Positions 29,601 to 36,960 of a stretch of 64,000 nucleotides of DNA are shown here, one piece after another. The position numbers and the translations under genes were made by a program. Under the pieces are notes generated by a model, which saw only the letters and a program-made list of their open reading frames with translations, searched no databases and was not told the DNA's origin. The first letter of the stretch is position 1. The number at the start of each line of letters is the position of its first letter. This stretch comes from a virus: the IMG/VR virus record IMGVR_UViG_3300042453_004683, positions 1 to 64,000 of that record. One strand, written 5' to 3'.

Positions 29601-29854
29601 GTACGGGTCGCGCCGAACTCGTCGGCGAACGGAGCGTCGCAGATGTCGACGTCGATGGTCAGGGCGGCGACCTTCGCCAGCTCCTGGAACGTCATCTTGT
29701 GGCTCGGGCGCGCGGTCGAGAAGAAGCCGCCACAGGTCATGTCCTGCCAGTGCTTGTCCCCGATGCCCTTGAGACCGCGGACGCGGACCTCAAGGCCGTC
29801 GGGCGGGAGCGGCAGGTAGTCGAAGGGGCGGGTCGGGACGTAGATGGCAGACAA
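26657..29854 (-). CDS. Primase / zinc-ribbon / SF2 helicase replication protein
   Basis: A 1065-residue multidomain protein. Residues about 60-200 look like an archaeo-eukaryotic primase-polymerase core: DVD (D68, D70), TGHGVCLVYWL and TRIFPVPGSLHR. A zinc ribbon follows (C291, C294, C311, C314). Then a helicase core with Walker A TGTGKT (about 387-392) and Walker B ILVDEVEQ (about 465-472), of the kind found in origin-binding-protein-like SF2 helicases. The C-terminal 300 residues are helical. It probably primes and unwinds phage DNA. The start is chosen as TTG at 29854, because a promoter (29881-29909) lies inside the longer frame; the Shine-Dalgarno is weak, so the start is uncertain. Confidence 0.85.
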   Translation of the reverse strand: MSAIYVPTRPFDYLPLPPDGLEVRVRGLKGIGDKHWQDMTCGGFFSTARPSHKMTFQELAKVAALTIDVDICDAPFADEFGATRTERKAKLYEMSEDDVVAWLLRTKFALRVSAEAAKTGLPERPNRVIYTGHGVCLVYWLPSEEGFPASRWNPTKMKAVIKAWHTHMGDALWWWDHSAKDIGTRIFPVPGSLHRVTGKQVRLYSSSPAPHDEVVSLEPWFDRIAAEASWAPEVPRVSQAELRRRRLAERVAENLQRKADKDRAAVAPRTGRTWASALWPLPEMPEDRSPCPLCASNTSIRHTDLHTQVVCFKCSTRFRFDFEKYGTMPDITIGTDNMPRRLVAIPERDVNGDCAYLTSPVMLDINERGHAEFPAEIPDRLLLTTRTGTGKTHLMERVVKDAKTARQRILAVSPFVSLAKNLAERLGIDHAAGGSGKKVEDADTSCSFAALKTVARGWKARGSVILVDEVEQMLTQIWSMLRSRDAVAAYNALVASCAYADKVILADAHASLGTRNLIKDILSARASLLDEMPTPFVEWSSAKHKWQFAEVEAIYEGDEDEKPVQSSNDRHIELIMRQVKAGKRVAVAVYERKLAQSIGMRIQEILDEQGEGRRARVIVGSEGDEETEDFSQVALAVDALVYNTAMSTGVSFDKRDWFDHRHVLVGKDFIGSASVVEQMLHRVRHPVDQCIFISGVAHDPLWAESRANESWKLSPQAITQRYKADEQAVTIALRLSNVTPAYLLGEYHQDLNLQVLGCAQAASIASGYHQGRTWTMACLQTCHVFLEGADLEGKVGPALDASGEAELVREQVREIHRKKAEEVATAELLDEPTMDRVNKNGPRSKEEATRALATRYATTFGQRYEGAAHDEKVEIVSEALRGKLNRQVLIYAQQFLIRRQQHEAVGMFEVDRSRGETIYTYRAVLPQARLVANVMAEMRKNGLLTDARPIPPSLVPTLLAAARKEQSEMGLHLPGGNDRSDFQQLSTILRSAGLRLRSKRSRGPDGDIHRTYTLDMSRFEMIDGLAKRWQERIVNDHEARLHKALVTGRDAGEVVIHDGRRRQVA

Positions 29855-29880
29855 AGCGGGCCGTCCAGGTGAGCGAAGCC

Positions 29881-29909
29881 ATCGTAGCCCGCTGGCGCCC
29901 GCCGCGCAA
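29881..29909 (-). promoter_or_regulatory. Promoter TTGCGC-N17-TACGAT for the primase gene
   Basis: Exact 17-bp spacing, about 27 nt upstream of the TTG start at 29854. It excludes the upstream ATG at 29968 as the start if it is the only promoter. Confidence 0.65.
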
Positions 29910-30052
29910 ACGGCCCCTCGCCCGTGTTCGTCCAGGATCCGCTGGTGAGCGGCGGATCTGGCGATCACTGTGTCGCGGTGCTCGGCTCTTTACTCTTATA
30001 GCGTAGTGACACCTGTGACTTTCGAGATCGCCGCTCCCTACGCGATCCTCGC

Positions 30053-30081
30053 TTGCCGGGCGTGCGTTGACGTGCTACGTG
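30053..30081 (+). promoter_or_regulatory. Promoter TTGCCG-N17-TACGTG
   Basis: The 17-bp spaced element precedes the GTG at 30136 by 54 nt and overlaps an alternative TTG at 30067, which therefore is unlikely to be the true start. Confidence 0.62.
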
Positions 30082-30135
30082 CCCTGTGAACCCTCGCGTC
30101 TTCCCCCCTGGAAGATCTTGCAGCAGGACAAATCA

Positions 30136-30537
30136 GTGAACCTACTTACCTCCACCTTCGTTCCCTCGTACGCCGTGCTCGCGCGCCCGAAGACCCGGCA
30201 GGCGTGTGCCGAGTACGTCCGGCGCCTCGCGGGCTTCCCGCCGAACCCGGCCGTCGTCGTGAAGTTGCAGACGGTGGAGAAGCTGGTCTCCCACGGCGCG
30301 CTGGGCGAGGAGCCGCCTCACCACGTCCGCCCGTTCGGCCTCTACCTGCTCGCCCGCGTGTTCTACCCGACGGAGTTCAAGGAGCTGCTGGAGGAGGCGG
30401 AGGCCGCCGGCGTCTACGGCGAGGTCGCGCCGGACTTCCACGAGAGGGTGTACGCGGAGTTACGCCTCGTGGTCGCCGCCAAGCAGGGGGCTTGCCCGCC
30501 GGACGACTACGGGGTAGATGTCATCGTCATCGACTAA
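30136..30537 (+). CDS. Unknown protein, 133 aa
   Basis: GTG start with an AGGA 8 nt upstream. The protein is helical and mixed in charge (RPKTRQACAEYVRRLAG; FYPTEFKELLEEAEAAG). It lies divergent from the primase gene and upstream of a methyltransferase. No family recognised. Confidence 0.7.
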   Translation: MNLLTSTFVPSYAVLARPKTRQACAEYVRRLAGFPPNPAVVVKLQTVEKLVSHGALGEEPPHHVRPFGLYLLARVFYPTEFKELLEEAEAAGVYGEVAPDFHERVYAELRLVVAAKQGACPPDDYGVDVIVID

Positions 30538-30567
30538 CACCGTGGCGTTAGGCCACAAGGAGGCACA

Positions 30568-31434
30568 TTGGATCCATTGCACACCGACGAGCGCGGATGG
30601 ACGCTCTACCACGCCGACTACCGCGACACCCTCGGGGCTGTCGCTGCGTCCGGCGGCGCTGACCTCATCGCCTTCAGCCCGCCCTATTGTGACGCACGCT
30701 CCTACGGGATGAGCGTCTCGTGGTGCATGGCCGATTACGCTTCACTCGGTGATGCGGTATTCGCCGCGCTCAAGCCCGGAGGTCACGCGCTGGTCAACGT
30801 CGACGCGCCGGTGCGGGAGTGGCGGCCGGGCTTCGGCACGGAGCGCGGCTTTCACCCGTGGCGCCTGATGCTCGACTGGGCCGAGCGCATCGGCTTCCGA
30901 GTGCCCGACAGGCTGGCGTTCGAGCGTTTGGGCAGTCCTGGCGCCTATAGCGGTCGCTTCCGAAACGACTGGGAACCTTTGATCTGGTTCCAGCGCCCAG
31001 GTGCGAAGGGGTTCTTCGATCGCTGGCCTCTCGCGGAAGATGCTGTCGGTGGCGCGTACGCGGGAAAGAGCGCGAAAGCGCGGAAGGTTGACGGCAGCCA
31101 GAACGTACGAGAGGCGTCGGGGCGCGCAGCCGAAGAAGGAAAGAAGCATCGCGGCACTGTGTGGCACGTCGGACGCGGCCATTCCGGCGCGCCTGACATC
31201 GAGGCTGCCGGGCACCCCGCTCGGTGGCCATACAAGCTCGCCTCCGACATTGTGCTGTGCTTCTCAACTCCTGGTGCGCTTGTCTGCGATCCCTTCGTCG
31301 GTGCGGGGACTACTGCGGCGGCCGCGCTGGCGCATGGGCGACGCTTCGTCGGCGGCGACCTCGGGCTTCGGCAGACCGACGGCGTGCCGTGGGTAACCGT
31401 GGCCGACCGGTTGATGCGGCAAAGGCTCGCCTGA
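30568..31434 (+). CDS. DNA N4/N6 methyltransferase, beta-type order
   Basis: TTG start with AAGGAGG 5 nt upstream. Motif IV SPPY (37-40) comes first and motif I DPFVGAGTT (241-249) near the C-terminus, the circularly permuted beta-class order; WPYKLASDIVL just before motif I fits motif X. SPPY is typical of N4-cytosine enzymes but also occurs in N6-adenine ones, so the target base is open. The variable middle part should read the DNA target. It may modify phage DNA against host restriction. Confidence 0.88.
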   Translation: MDPLHTDERGWTLYHADYRDTLGAVAASGGADLIAFSPPYCDARSYGMSVSWCMADYASLGDAVFAALKPGGHALVNVDAPVREWRPGFGTERGFHPWRLMLDWAERIGFRVPDRLAFERLGSPGAYSGRFRNDWEPLIWFQRPGAKGFFDRWPLAEDAVGGAYAGKSAKARKVDGSQNVREASGRAAEEGKKHRGTVWHVGRGHSGAPDIEAAGHPARWPYKLASDIVLCFSTPGALVCDPFVGAGTTAAAALAHGRRFVGGDLGLRQTDGVPWVTVADRLMRQRLA

Positions 31435-31435
31435 T

Positions 31436-32008
31436 TTACGCCTCCCAGTAGACCCGCTCGCCGCGGCGGTAGTGCTTCACCCGGATGTCGTTCGCGGTGA
31501 AGTGCTTGTCGCTGAGCGTGAAGTAGTTGTTCGGCAGCAGCGCGAAGCGGCCGCTGTCGAGCGCGACCAGGCTGAGCGGCTTGTGCTCCTGTGGGTAGCG
31601 CGAGAACCCGTCCGACCAGTCGACCCCGATCCCGGTGTGCCTGAGCGGGACCGCGACGGTGCCCTCACCTGACCCGTCATCAAGGCGCCGTCGCTGACGC
31701 ACGCTCCCGGGCAACCCCTCCAGGTACTCGGCGTGCCAGACCTCGACGTGGGCGCCCATGCACCCCCACGGCATCAGCTCGGCGGCGTCACCGGACGCGG
31801 CCCCCTCGCGCCACGCCAGCGCGTGCACAGGAAGGCCGCTCCAGTGCGCCCCGGACTGAAGGAGGACGTGGCAGGCCAGGACCTGGCCCTCGCGGCCGTA
31901 GACGCCGTGCCAGATGCCCTGCGTGGTGCCCTCCGGCATCGCGGGGCCGAGGAAGGCGTTGTCGACGTGGACGTACAGGTGGAACGGGAGGCTGGTGTGG
32001 CGGGGCAT
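31436..32008 (-). CDS. Unknown protein, 190 aa
   Basis: It is rich in His, Trp, Tyr and Gly (FHLYVHVDNAFLG, WHGVYGREGQVLA) and has a C-terminal FTLSDKHFTANDIRVKHY segment. It overlaps nothing and lies opposite to its neighbours, tail to tail with the methyltransferase. A GAGG sits 10 nt before the ATG. Function unknown. Confidence 0.72.
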   Translation of the reverse strand: MPRHTSLPFHLYVHVDNAFLGPAMPEGTTQGIWHGVYGREGQVLACHVLLQSGAHWSGLPVHALAWREGAASGDAAELMPWGCMGAHVEVWHAEYLEGLPGSVRQRRRLDDGSGEGTVAVPLRHTGIGVDWSDGFSRYPQEHKPLSLVALDSGRFALLPNNYFTLSDKHFTANDIRVKHYRRGERVYWEA

Positions 32009-32038
32009 CGACGACGATCCTCTGGTGAGGGGAGCCGT

Positions 32039-32067
32039 TGCCTAACCCGGCTTGACGCCCGGCGCCT
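32039..32067 (-). promoter_or_regulatory. Candidate promoter AGGCGC-N17-TAGGCA
   Basis: A weaker, TAGGCT-class element 31 nt before the ATG at 32008. It overlaps the plus-strand promoter at 32052-32080, so the two would compete. Confidence 0.45.
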
Positions 32068-32080
32068 CCCGCGGTAGTCG
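32052..32080 (+). promoter_or_regulatory. Promoter TTGACG-N17-TAGTCG
   Basis: Exact 17-bp spacing, 33 nt upstream of the DUF262 gene ATG at 32113. Confidence 0.68.
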
Positions 32081-32112
32081 TGTGGTGTTCCTGTCCAGGA
32101 GGATCTACGTCG

Positions 32113-32985
32113 ATGTCCCGCCGCCGAAACACCAAGTACTCGCCCGCACATGCTCCCCCGCCGCCTTCTCCAGAGGCGATCGCGGCGCAGGAGGCGCGCG
32201 TCGCTGAGATCTCGGCCGCAGCGTCCGCCGCGAAGGCGATCTACGACCGTGGTCCCCTCGCCGTCAGTGAAGGGATGTTCGAGTCGCCTCAGACGCGTGT
32301 GGATCAGGTCGCGCACTTCGCACGGTCGCGGACGTTGTTCCGCATCCCGAACTACCAGCGCGAGAGCGTGTGGACCGCCGAGCAGGCGCGGCATTACGTC
32401 TCGGACGTGTTCTGCGGCAACCGCCCTGCGGGAGTGTTCGTCTTCCGCGAGCGGTCGATCCGCTACAAGGACAACCCGAACAGCGTCCGTGTGCTCGACG
32501 TGCTGGACGGCCAGCAGCGGCTCCTGGCGATGGGCGCGCCGTGCTTCCGCGGGACGGTGGAGGACATCGCCAACCTCCGCGCTCAGCCAGTGTTCGGGCC
32601 CGCGCCGTGGTTCGACTTCGAGGCGACAGACTACGACAAGTCCTGGCGTGCGACGCCGGCAGACGCGCAGCACGATCTGTCTCGGCTCCTGGACGAGAAT
32701 ATTCGCGACCACACGTTCGTGCCCAGTTGCGTGCCACTGTTCTACCTCGGCCACCACGCCTGGCGGAAGGCCGTGCGCAAGGACGGCGCTGCGTCGAACG
32801 CCCCGCTGGAGATGCGCGCCGCGCACGCATCCTCCGTGGTCAGCCGCATCAACCTGCTCCTGATCGTCCTCCCGCCGTCGATGCCGCTCGACGCGCTGCG
32901 GCTCTGGTTCCGCGCCATCAACAGCGGCGGCACGCCGATGTCCGCCGAGGACCTGGAGCGCGCGTTGGCGGCCGACGGCGATTGA
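32113..32985 (+). CDS. DUF262 (GmrSD N-domain-like) protein
   Basis: The 290-residue protein has the DUF262 core: RIPNYQRESVWTAEQ (about residues 77-91), GNRPAGVFVFRE and VLDVLDGQQRLLAM, followed by a helical part with FRAINSGGTPMSAEDLERA. In host GmrSD systems this domain (ParB-like) hydrolyses nucleotides and is joined to an HNH nuclease half; here no HNH half is visible. In a phage it might interfere with host restriction or act in DNA metabolism. GGAGG lies 10 nt before the ATG. Confidence 0.85.
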   Translation: MSRRRNTKYSPAHAPPPPSPEAIAAQEARVAEISAAASAAKAIYDRGPLAVSEGMFESPQTRVDQVAHFARSRTLFRIPNYQRESVWTAEQARHYVSDVFCGNRPAGVFVFRERSIRYKDNPNSVRVLDVLDGQQRLLAMGAPCFRGTVEDIANLRAQPVFGPAPWFDFEATDYDKSWRATPADAQHDLSRLLDENIRDHTFVPSCVPLFYLGHHAWRKAVRKDGAASNAPLEMRAAHASSVVSRINLLLIVLPPSMPLDALRLWFRAINSGGTPMSAEDLERALAADGD

Positions 32986-32989
32986 CGGG

Positions 32990-33018
32990 TTGCCCGCCGT
33001 GGGCGGCCGCGTTACGGG
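32990..33018 (+). promoter_or_regulatory. Promoter TTGCCC-N17-TACGGG
   Basis: The spaced element lies just after the DUF262 stop and 25 nt before the ATG at 33043, serving the cytosine-5 methyltransferase operon. Confidence 0.58.
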
Positions 33019-33042
33019 TGATGCGAGGAGATACCTTCTACA

Positions 33043-33468
33043 ATGAGCCGCGCCCCTTCATTCCCGACGAACGCCTGGTGGGGCGCCGACGAGCTGACGC
33101 CGGACGGCCGCGAGCCGAAAGGTCGGATCGACGCGCCCTTCCTGATCACGCAGGACCACATGCGCGACCGGAAGCCGCTACCGCTCCCAGACGAGGTGCA
33201 CGCCATCGTCGGCATCGTCCGCGAGTTCATGCGCCTGGAGCGCCAGCTCTTGAACGAGTCGCCCCTCGCGCGTCCGTCCGCCGCGCTCGACCTGGTGAAG
33301 CGTGGCTACATGGTCAAGGGACCTACAGGGCGGCTGTCGCTGACGCCGCTCGGGCGGATGATCCAGTGGCGCCTCGCGCAGCTCCGTGCGTACCAGCTCG
33401 GCCAGGAGATGCAGCAGGCGCCCGCCGACGTGGAAGCGTTCATGTCCGATGATGAGGAGAATATCTAA
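33043..33468 (+). CDS. Unknown protein, 141 aa
   Basis: A helical protein with a C-terminal part that looks like a small winged-helix (ALDLVKRGYMVKGPTGR, then LSLTPLGRMIQ), which could bind DNA. It is coupled to the cytosine-5 methyltransferase gene by a TAATG overlap, so it may be a partner or regulator. No family is certain. Confidence 0.72.
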   Translation: MSRAPSFPTNAWWGADELTPDGREPKGRIDAPFLITQDHMRDRKPLPLPDEVHAIVGIVREFMRLERQLLNESPLARPSAALDLVKRGYMVKGPTGRLSLTPLGRMIQWRLAQLRAYQLGQEMQQAPADVEAFMSDDEENI

Positions 33469-34343
33469 TGCGTTGCCTTGAACTCTTTGCCGGCGCCGGC
33501 GGCGCAGCCATCGGTCTGGAGCGAGCCGGGCTGACCCACGCTGCCCTCTGCGAGTGGGACCGCGCTGCATGCGCCACGCTGCGCGCTGCGGGGTTCGGCC
33601 CCGTCGTCGAGGGCGACGTGCGCGACATTGACGCCATCGCCGCCGCGGCGGGGCCCGAACCTATCGGGGCGATCTGGTCCTCTTTCCCCTGCCAAGCCTT
33701 CTCCGCCGCCGGGAAGCGCCTCGGCGCCGCCGACGAGCGCAACGGGTGGCCGTGGACGGTGGACGCGATCGACCGCTTCCGCCCGACGTGGTTCCTTGGG
33801 GAGAATGTTCGCGGGCTGTTGTCGCCTCCTGGCAATTACCTTGCGCGTGTCATCCTGCCCGACCTGCACGCCCGGTTCGCGTGCGTCGGCTGGTGGCTAC
33901 TCGACGCCGCCGACTACGGCGTGCCACAGCATCGGCGGCGGGTCATCCTCTGGGCAGGCCCGCGGCCGTTGGCGATGCCGGCGCCGACGCATGGGCTGGG
34001 TCGGCCGCTGCCGTGGGTGGGTGTCAGCGCCGCTTTGAGCGTCCCTCCTGGTGCGTTCGTTCAGTCAGGTATCTGCCGCTCGGACAAAGGCGGCAGAGGC
34101 GCCCCTCGCGAAGTCACTCGTCCGAGTCCGACAGTGTCAAGTTCCTCGCGGATCTACCTCCAGCGCGATAATGTCATCCGCGCACTGACTCCAAGCGAAC
34201 ACGCGGTGCTTCAGGGCTTTCCTCCGTCTCATCCATTCAAGGGCACAAAGGCGCGCGTGCACCGGCAGATCGGGAACGCTGTGCCGCCTCTGCTCGCAGA
34301 GATGGTCGGGCGCGCTCTCTTGGAGGCTGATTGTGCGGTCTGA
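33468..34343 (+). CDS. DNA cytosine-5 methyltransferase
   Basis: All key C5 motifs are visible in order: motif I ELFAGAGGAAIG (5-16), catalytic PCQ (C75 in SSFPCQAFS), ENV (112-114), QHRRR (154-158), and QIGNAVPP near the C-terminus. At 291 aa it is short for the family; the target-recognition region between motifs VIII and IX is compact. It transfers a methyl group to cytosine C5 in a specific site. Likely protects phage DNA from host restriction; no cognate endonuclease gene is adjacent. Confidence 0.93.
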   Translation: MRCLELFAGAGGAAIGLERAGLTHAALCEWDRAACATLRAAGFGPVVEGDVRDIDAIAAAAGPEPIGAIWSSFPCQAFSAAGKRLGAADERNGWPWTVDAIDRFRPTWFLGENVRGLLSPPGNYLARVILPDLHARFACVGWWLLDAADYGVPQHRRRVILWAGPRPLAMPAPTHGLGRPLPWVGVSAALSVPPGAFVQSGICRSDKGGRGAPREVTRPSPTVSSSSRIYLQRDNVIRALTPSEHAVLQGFPPSHPFKGTKARVHRQIGNAVPPLLAEMVGRALLEADCAV

Positions 34344-34728
34344 CATACCTTCTATCCGCCATCGTATCCGCCAGCGCGTCGCCGATGGCCTGTACCGCGT
34401 GGCCGACGCCATCGGCGATCTCGCCGACCGCCTCGACGTGGAGGTCGACGACGAAGACGCCGATGGCGCTGAAGCCGCTGACGGCGATGCCCACGACAAG
34501 GACCCGATCGCGATCGCGCTGAAGGGTTGCGTCGAGATCCCGCACCCGTTACCGAAGGTGATGAGGGACCTCAACAAGCACTACACAGCCATGCAGATCG
34601 AAGGCTTCGTCGGCGCCTGGCGCCGGGCGAACGGGAAGATCCACATCGCCTTCGCCGCGCACGACGAGGCCCTCCTCGATCACCTCAACCGCCACCTCGG
34701 CCAAGCCATCGCAGGAATATACGAATGA
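34333..34728 (+). CDS. Unknown acidic protein, 131 aa
   Basis: GTG start, with GGAGG 6 nt upstream, overlapping the end of the methyltransferase gene. The first third contains DGLYRVADAIGDLADRL, then an Asp/Ala-rich linker, and a C-terminal segment (YTAMQIEGFVGAWRRANGK). Function unknown. Confidence 0.7.
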   Translation: MRSDIPSIRHRIRQRVADGLYRVADAIGDLADRLDVEVDDEDADGAEAADGDAHDKDPIAIALKGCVEIPHPLPKVMRDLNKHYTAMQIEGFVGAWRRANGKIHIAFAAHDEALLDHLNRHLGQAIAGIYE

Positions 34729-35150
34729 CCTCCGAGCGCCTCTCCCTCCTTCCCTCTGCCATCCGTGATCGCCGCCGGCTCTCCACGACGAGCACGCTGG
34801 ACACGCTCCCGGACGCGAACGTGCTGGCGGCGATGCTCCGCGACGACCTCCGCGACGCGGGCCTCTTTGTCCGCGTCGGCGTGTGGCAGCCTGATGCGTC
34901 GTTGTACGGCAACTACCTGGTGCCGCCGGCGTTCGGCGGCGTCCACATCTACGCCAGTGACGCCAAGGACAGCCAGCCGGTCGCCTCCATTCTCCTCTGC
35001 ACGGCCATTGTCATCGTGGTGACGCGGGCCGACAACGTGACGACCCGCATCCCGTACGCCGGCCGCGGCTGGCTCGCGGCGACGAAGGCGGCCCTCGTGG
35101 CCGAGCACGTCGTCGACGCCCTGGCGACGATCAAGCCGGCGGGTGTGTGA
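34725..35150 (+). CDS. Unknown protein, 141 aa
   Basis: ATGA overlap with the previous gene. Features include LAAMLRDDLRDAGLFVRVG and a hydrophobic strand (SILLCTAIVIVVT). No family recognised. Confidence 0.68.
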   Translation: MTSERLSLLPSAIRDRRRLSTTSTLDTLPDANVLAAMLRDDLRDAGLFVRVGVWQPDASLYGNYLVPPAFGGVHIYASDAKDSQPVASILLCTAIVIVVTRADNVTTRIPYAGRGWLAATKAALVAEHVVDALATIKPAGV

Positions 35151-35153
35151 TGG

Positions 35154-35182
35154 TGGACTGCCGCGCCTCGCCGGGTTAGGCT
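35154..35182 (+). promoter_or_regulatory. Candidate promoter TGGACT-N17-TAGGCT
   Basis: 17-bp spaced element ending 29 nt before the GTG at 35212. Confidence 0.5.
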
Positions 35183-35211
35183 GCCCGGCAGCGGAGGTAG
35201 GCCGCCCGCCC

Positions 35212-35511
35212 GTGTCCGACTTCACACGCTCTGTTGCCGCCGCCGTCCGGGAGCTCGAAAGCCCGGACGGCTGGTGCCGTTGTGAAGCGGCCGTACCGGC
35301 CGAGGACCGCATCGTCGCTCGCCTCGCCGCGCTCCTCGACCAGGAGGTGACGCCAGAGCTGGACCTGAACGCGCGCCGCGTCCTGGTCCGGCTGGCCTCC
35401 TACAGGGCGCTCCTCCACGAGGACGGTGCCTGGTCAAAGTCGCGCGCCGACGCGGGGAGGCGTCGGCGGCAACGTGAAGTCGAGGTGGTGGTCGTCAGGC
35501 GAAGAAGGTAG
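35212..35511 (+). CDS. Unknown small protein, 99 aa
   Basis: GTG start placed after the promoter; the GGAGG is 14 nt away, so the start is uncertain. The first 70 residues are helical and acidic/neutral; the tail is strongly basic (RRRRQREVEVV). Tail to tail with the next gene. Confidence 0.55.
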   Translation: MSDFTRSVAAAVRELESPDGWCRCEAAVPAEDRIVARLAALLDQEVTPELDLNARRVLVRLASYRALLHEDGAWSKSRADAGRRRRQREVEVVVVRRRR

Positions 35512-35524
35512 AGGCGCCCCACAT

Positions 35525-36088
35525 CTACCGCATGTAGCGCGCCTGAAGCGCGCCGACGGCGCCGAGCAGGAACAGCAGCGCCTCGCCGAAGGGCGCGGGG
35601 CAGACCGTCCGCGTGAGCGTCTCCCCGGTGCGCGCCAGGTCCTTCGGCGCCCACTCCAAGGGCAACGGCACCTCGGAGTGCAGCAGTTGCCTCCCGAGCG
35701 TGTCCGCGTGGTGGGTGAAGTGGACGCGGCCAACGGGCGCGCGGCCCGCCGCCGACTGCCAGGTGATGGACACAGACAACGGCCAGTCGCCGTCGTCGTC
35801 GGGGTCGGTCGTGGCGACGTTCTCGCGGAACCAGTAGGCGATCAACTCGACCAACTGGCCGGTCGTGAGCCACAGCGTCGTGTGGTCGAGGTAGTCGTGC
35901 GCCTTGACCTCGCCATCCTCGTCCGCCAGATCCACCCGCAGGAGCGTCTGCGCGAGGGTGCTGTCGGGCGCACACGACAGCCGGGCGAGGTTGCCGTCGT
36001 CGCAGCCGACCACAATCAGCACGCAGTCAGGCACGGCGAAGCAGTCGCTGGCCTCGTACCGGACGGTGACTTCGATGACGCGCGGCAT
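35525..36088 (-). CDS. Unknown protein, 187 aa
   Basis: Mixed alpha/beta composition: IEVTVRYEASDCFAVPDC, VELIAYWFREN, then SVSITWQSAAG and a C-terminal hydrophobic helix (GEALLFLLGAVGAL). Last gene of the HU-like operon (promoter 36901-36929). Function unknown. Confidence 0.72.
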   Translation of the reverse strand: MPRVIEVTVRYEASDCFAVPDCVLIVVGCDDGNLARLSCAPDSTLAQTLLRVDLADEDGEVKAHDYLDHTTLWLTTGQLVELIAYWFRENVATTDPDDDGDWPLSVSITWQSAAGRAPVGRVHFTHHADTLGRQLLHSEVPLPLEWAPKDLARTGETLTRTVCPAPFGEALLFLLGAVGALQARYMR

Positions 36089-36090
36089 GT

Positions 36091-36408
36091 TCAGGCCCCC
36101 ACGCGGGTGACGTGGCGACGAAGGGCCGTCGCGGCCGAGAACTTGATGTTGGCGCCGACGGTCGAGCCTTCGTCGGCGTCGACGAGGATGCGCGCGGCGC
36201 GCTGGAAGGTGCCGAAGCCGCGGAAGGTGACCGCCGCCTCGGCGATGTCCGGCTTCTGGAGTTGGGTCGAGATGATGCCGTGCTCGGGGTCGAACAGCGC
36301 CTCGACGATCTCGCTCGCGGCCGCGAGGTTGAGGTCGGGGATCCGCTCGGTCAGGAGGCGTGCGACGTCGCGCGCCATCAGGGACGTCGCGCCGGGGAGG
36401 CTGCTCAT
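36091..36408 (-). CDS. HU/IHF-like DNA-binding protein, 105 aa
   Basis: The core VTFRGFGTFQRAAR matches the conserved GFGTF-R signature of HU/IHF proteins, preceded by two helices (ARLLTERIPDLNL; AASEIVEALFD) and followed by INIKFxA-like NIKFSAATALRRHV, which resembles the arm-return region. The DNA-intercalating NP dipeptide of the arm is not present; that arm is replaced by DADEGSTV. Hence DNA bending may be altered. ATG at 36408 overlaps the upstream stop. Confidence 0.75.
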   Translation of the reverse strand: MSSLPGATSLMARDVARLLTERIPDLNLAAASEIVEALFDPEHGIISTQLQKPDIAEAAVTFRGFGTFQRAARILVDADEGSTVGANIKFSAATALRRHVTRVGA

Positions 36409-36872
36409 GTGGGGGTGTCCTGGATCTGGAGGCTGTGGACGCGGACGCCGATGGGCAGCAGGCGCGCGTCGTCCAGACGCACGCCCGGCTGCTCGGACTG
36501 GATGATATAGATGCGCAGGTCCTGGTCGACCTCGCCGACGCACCAGATACCGCGCCGGGTGAACTGCCAGTGGCTCACCGCGCGGCGCATCCCGAACGTG
36601 CCGGGCGAGATGCCGAGCACGTCGCGGTGCTCGTCCTGGATCTGCGGGTCGTAGCAGTTCGCGTCGACGAAGCCGATCGGGGAGACGAAGTACCGCAGCG
36701 CACGCGCCGTCTTCGGGTGGCGGATCAGGTCGTACATCGTCCAGGTCGCGTACGGCAAGAGCGCCTTGCGGATGTCGTCCTCCGTGAGGAGGCGCCCGTC
36801 GACGACCAGCTTCAGCAGGTCCTCCGGGACCTCGTGGTCGACCGGGATCAGGCGCTTGCGAGACGGCTGCAT
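36405..36872 (-). CDS. Unknown protein, 155 aa
   Basis: The ATG at 36872 has GGAAG 4 nt upstream and lies after the promoter, which rules out the longer frame. Contains VDHEVPEDLLKLVVDGRLL, YATWTMYDLIRHPKTARAL and an antiparallel-looking C-terminus (HWQFTRRGIWCVGEVDQDL). No family recognised. Confidence 0.74.
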   Translation of the reverse strand: MQPSRKRLIPVDHEVPEDLLKLVVDGRLLTEDDIRKALLPYATWTMYDLIRHPKTARALRYFVSPIGFVDANCYDPQIQDEHRDVLGISPGTFGMRRAVSHWQFTRRGIWCVGEVDQDLRIYIIQSEQPGVRLDDARLLPIGVRVHSLQIQDTPT

Positions 36873-36900
36873 CTGGCTTCCGTGTCTGTGGGGCACGCCT

Positions 36901-36929
36901 CCGCTATCCCGCGTCGTCCTCGGCGTCAA
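36901..36929 (-). promoter_or_regulatory. Promoter TTGACG-N17-TAGCGG
   Basis: Exact spacing; 28 nt upstream of the ATG at 36872. It overlaps the 18-codon reading frame at 36904-36960. Confidence 0.66.
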
Positions 36930-36960
36930 GCGCCTGGATGTTCCGCTTGAAGTCGTTCAT
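36904..36960 (-). CDS. Possible 18-residue coupled peptide
   Basis: A tiny frame (MNDFKRNIQALDAEDDAG) starts on a TGATG overlap with the 192-residue gene and has AGGTGG upstream. It may be real or only chance; it coincides with a promoter. Confidence 0.3.
   Translation of the reverse strand: MNDFKRNIQALDAEDDAG

Noticed and set aside
26828-29872. 1014-codon plus-strand frame
   Set aside because: Antisense to the primase-helicase, whose motifs are unmistakable.
29960-30060. tRNA gene in the divergent gap
   Set aside because: Short pairing segments exist but no cloverleaf with T-arm and acceptor stem could be drawn; no tRNA was found elsewhere either.
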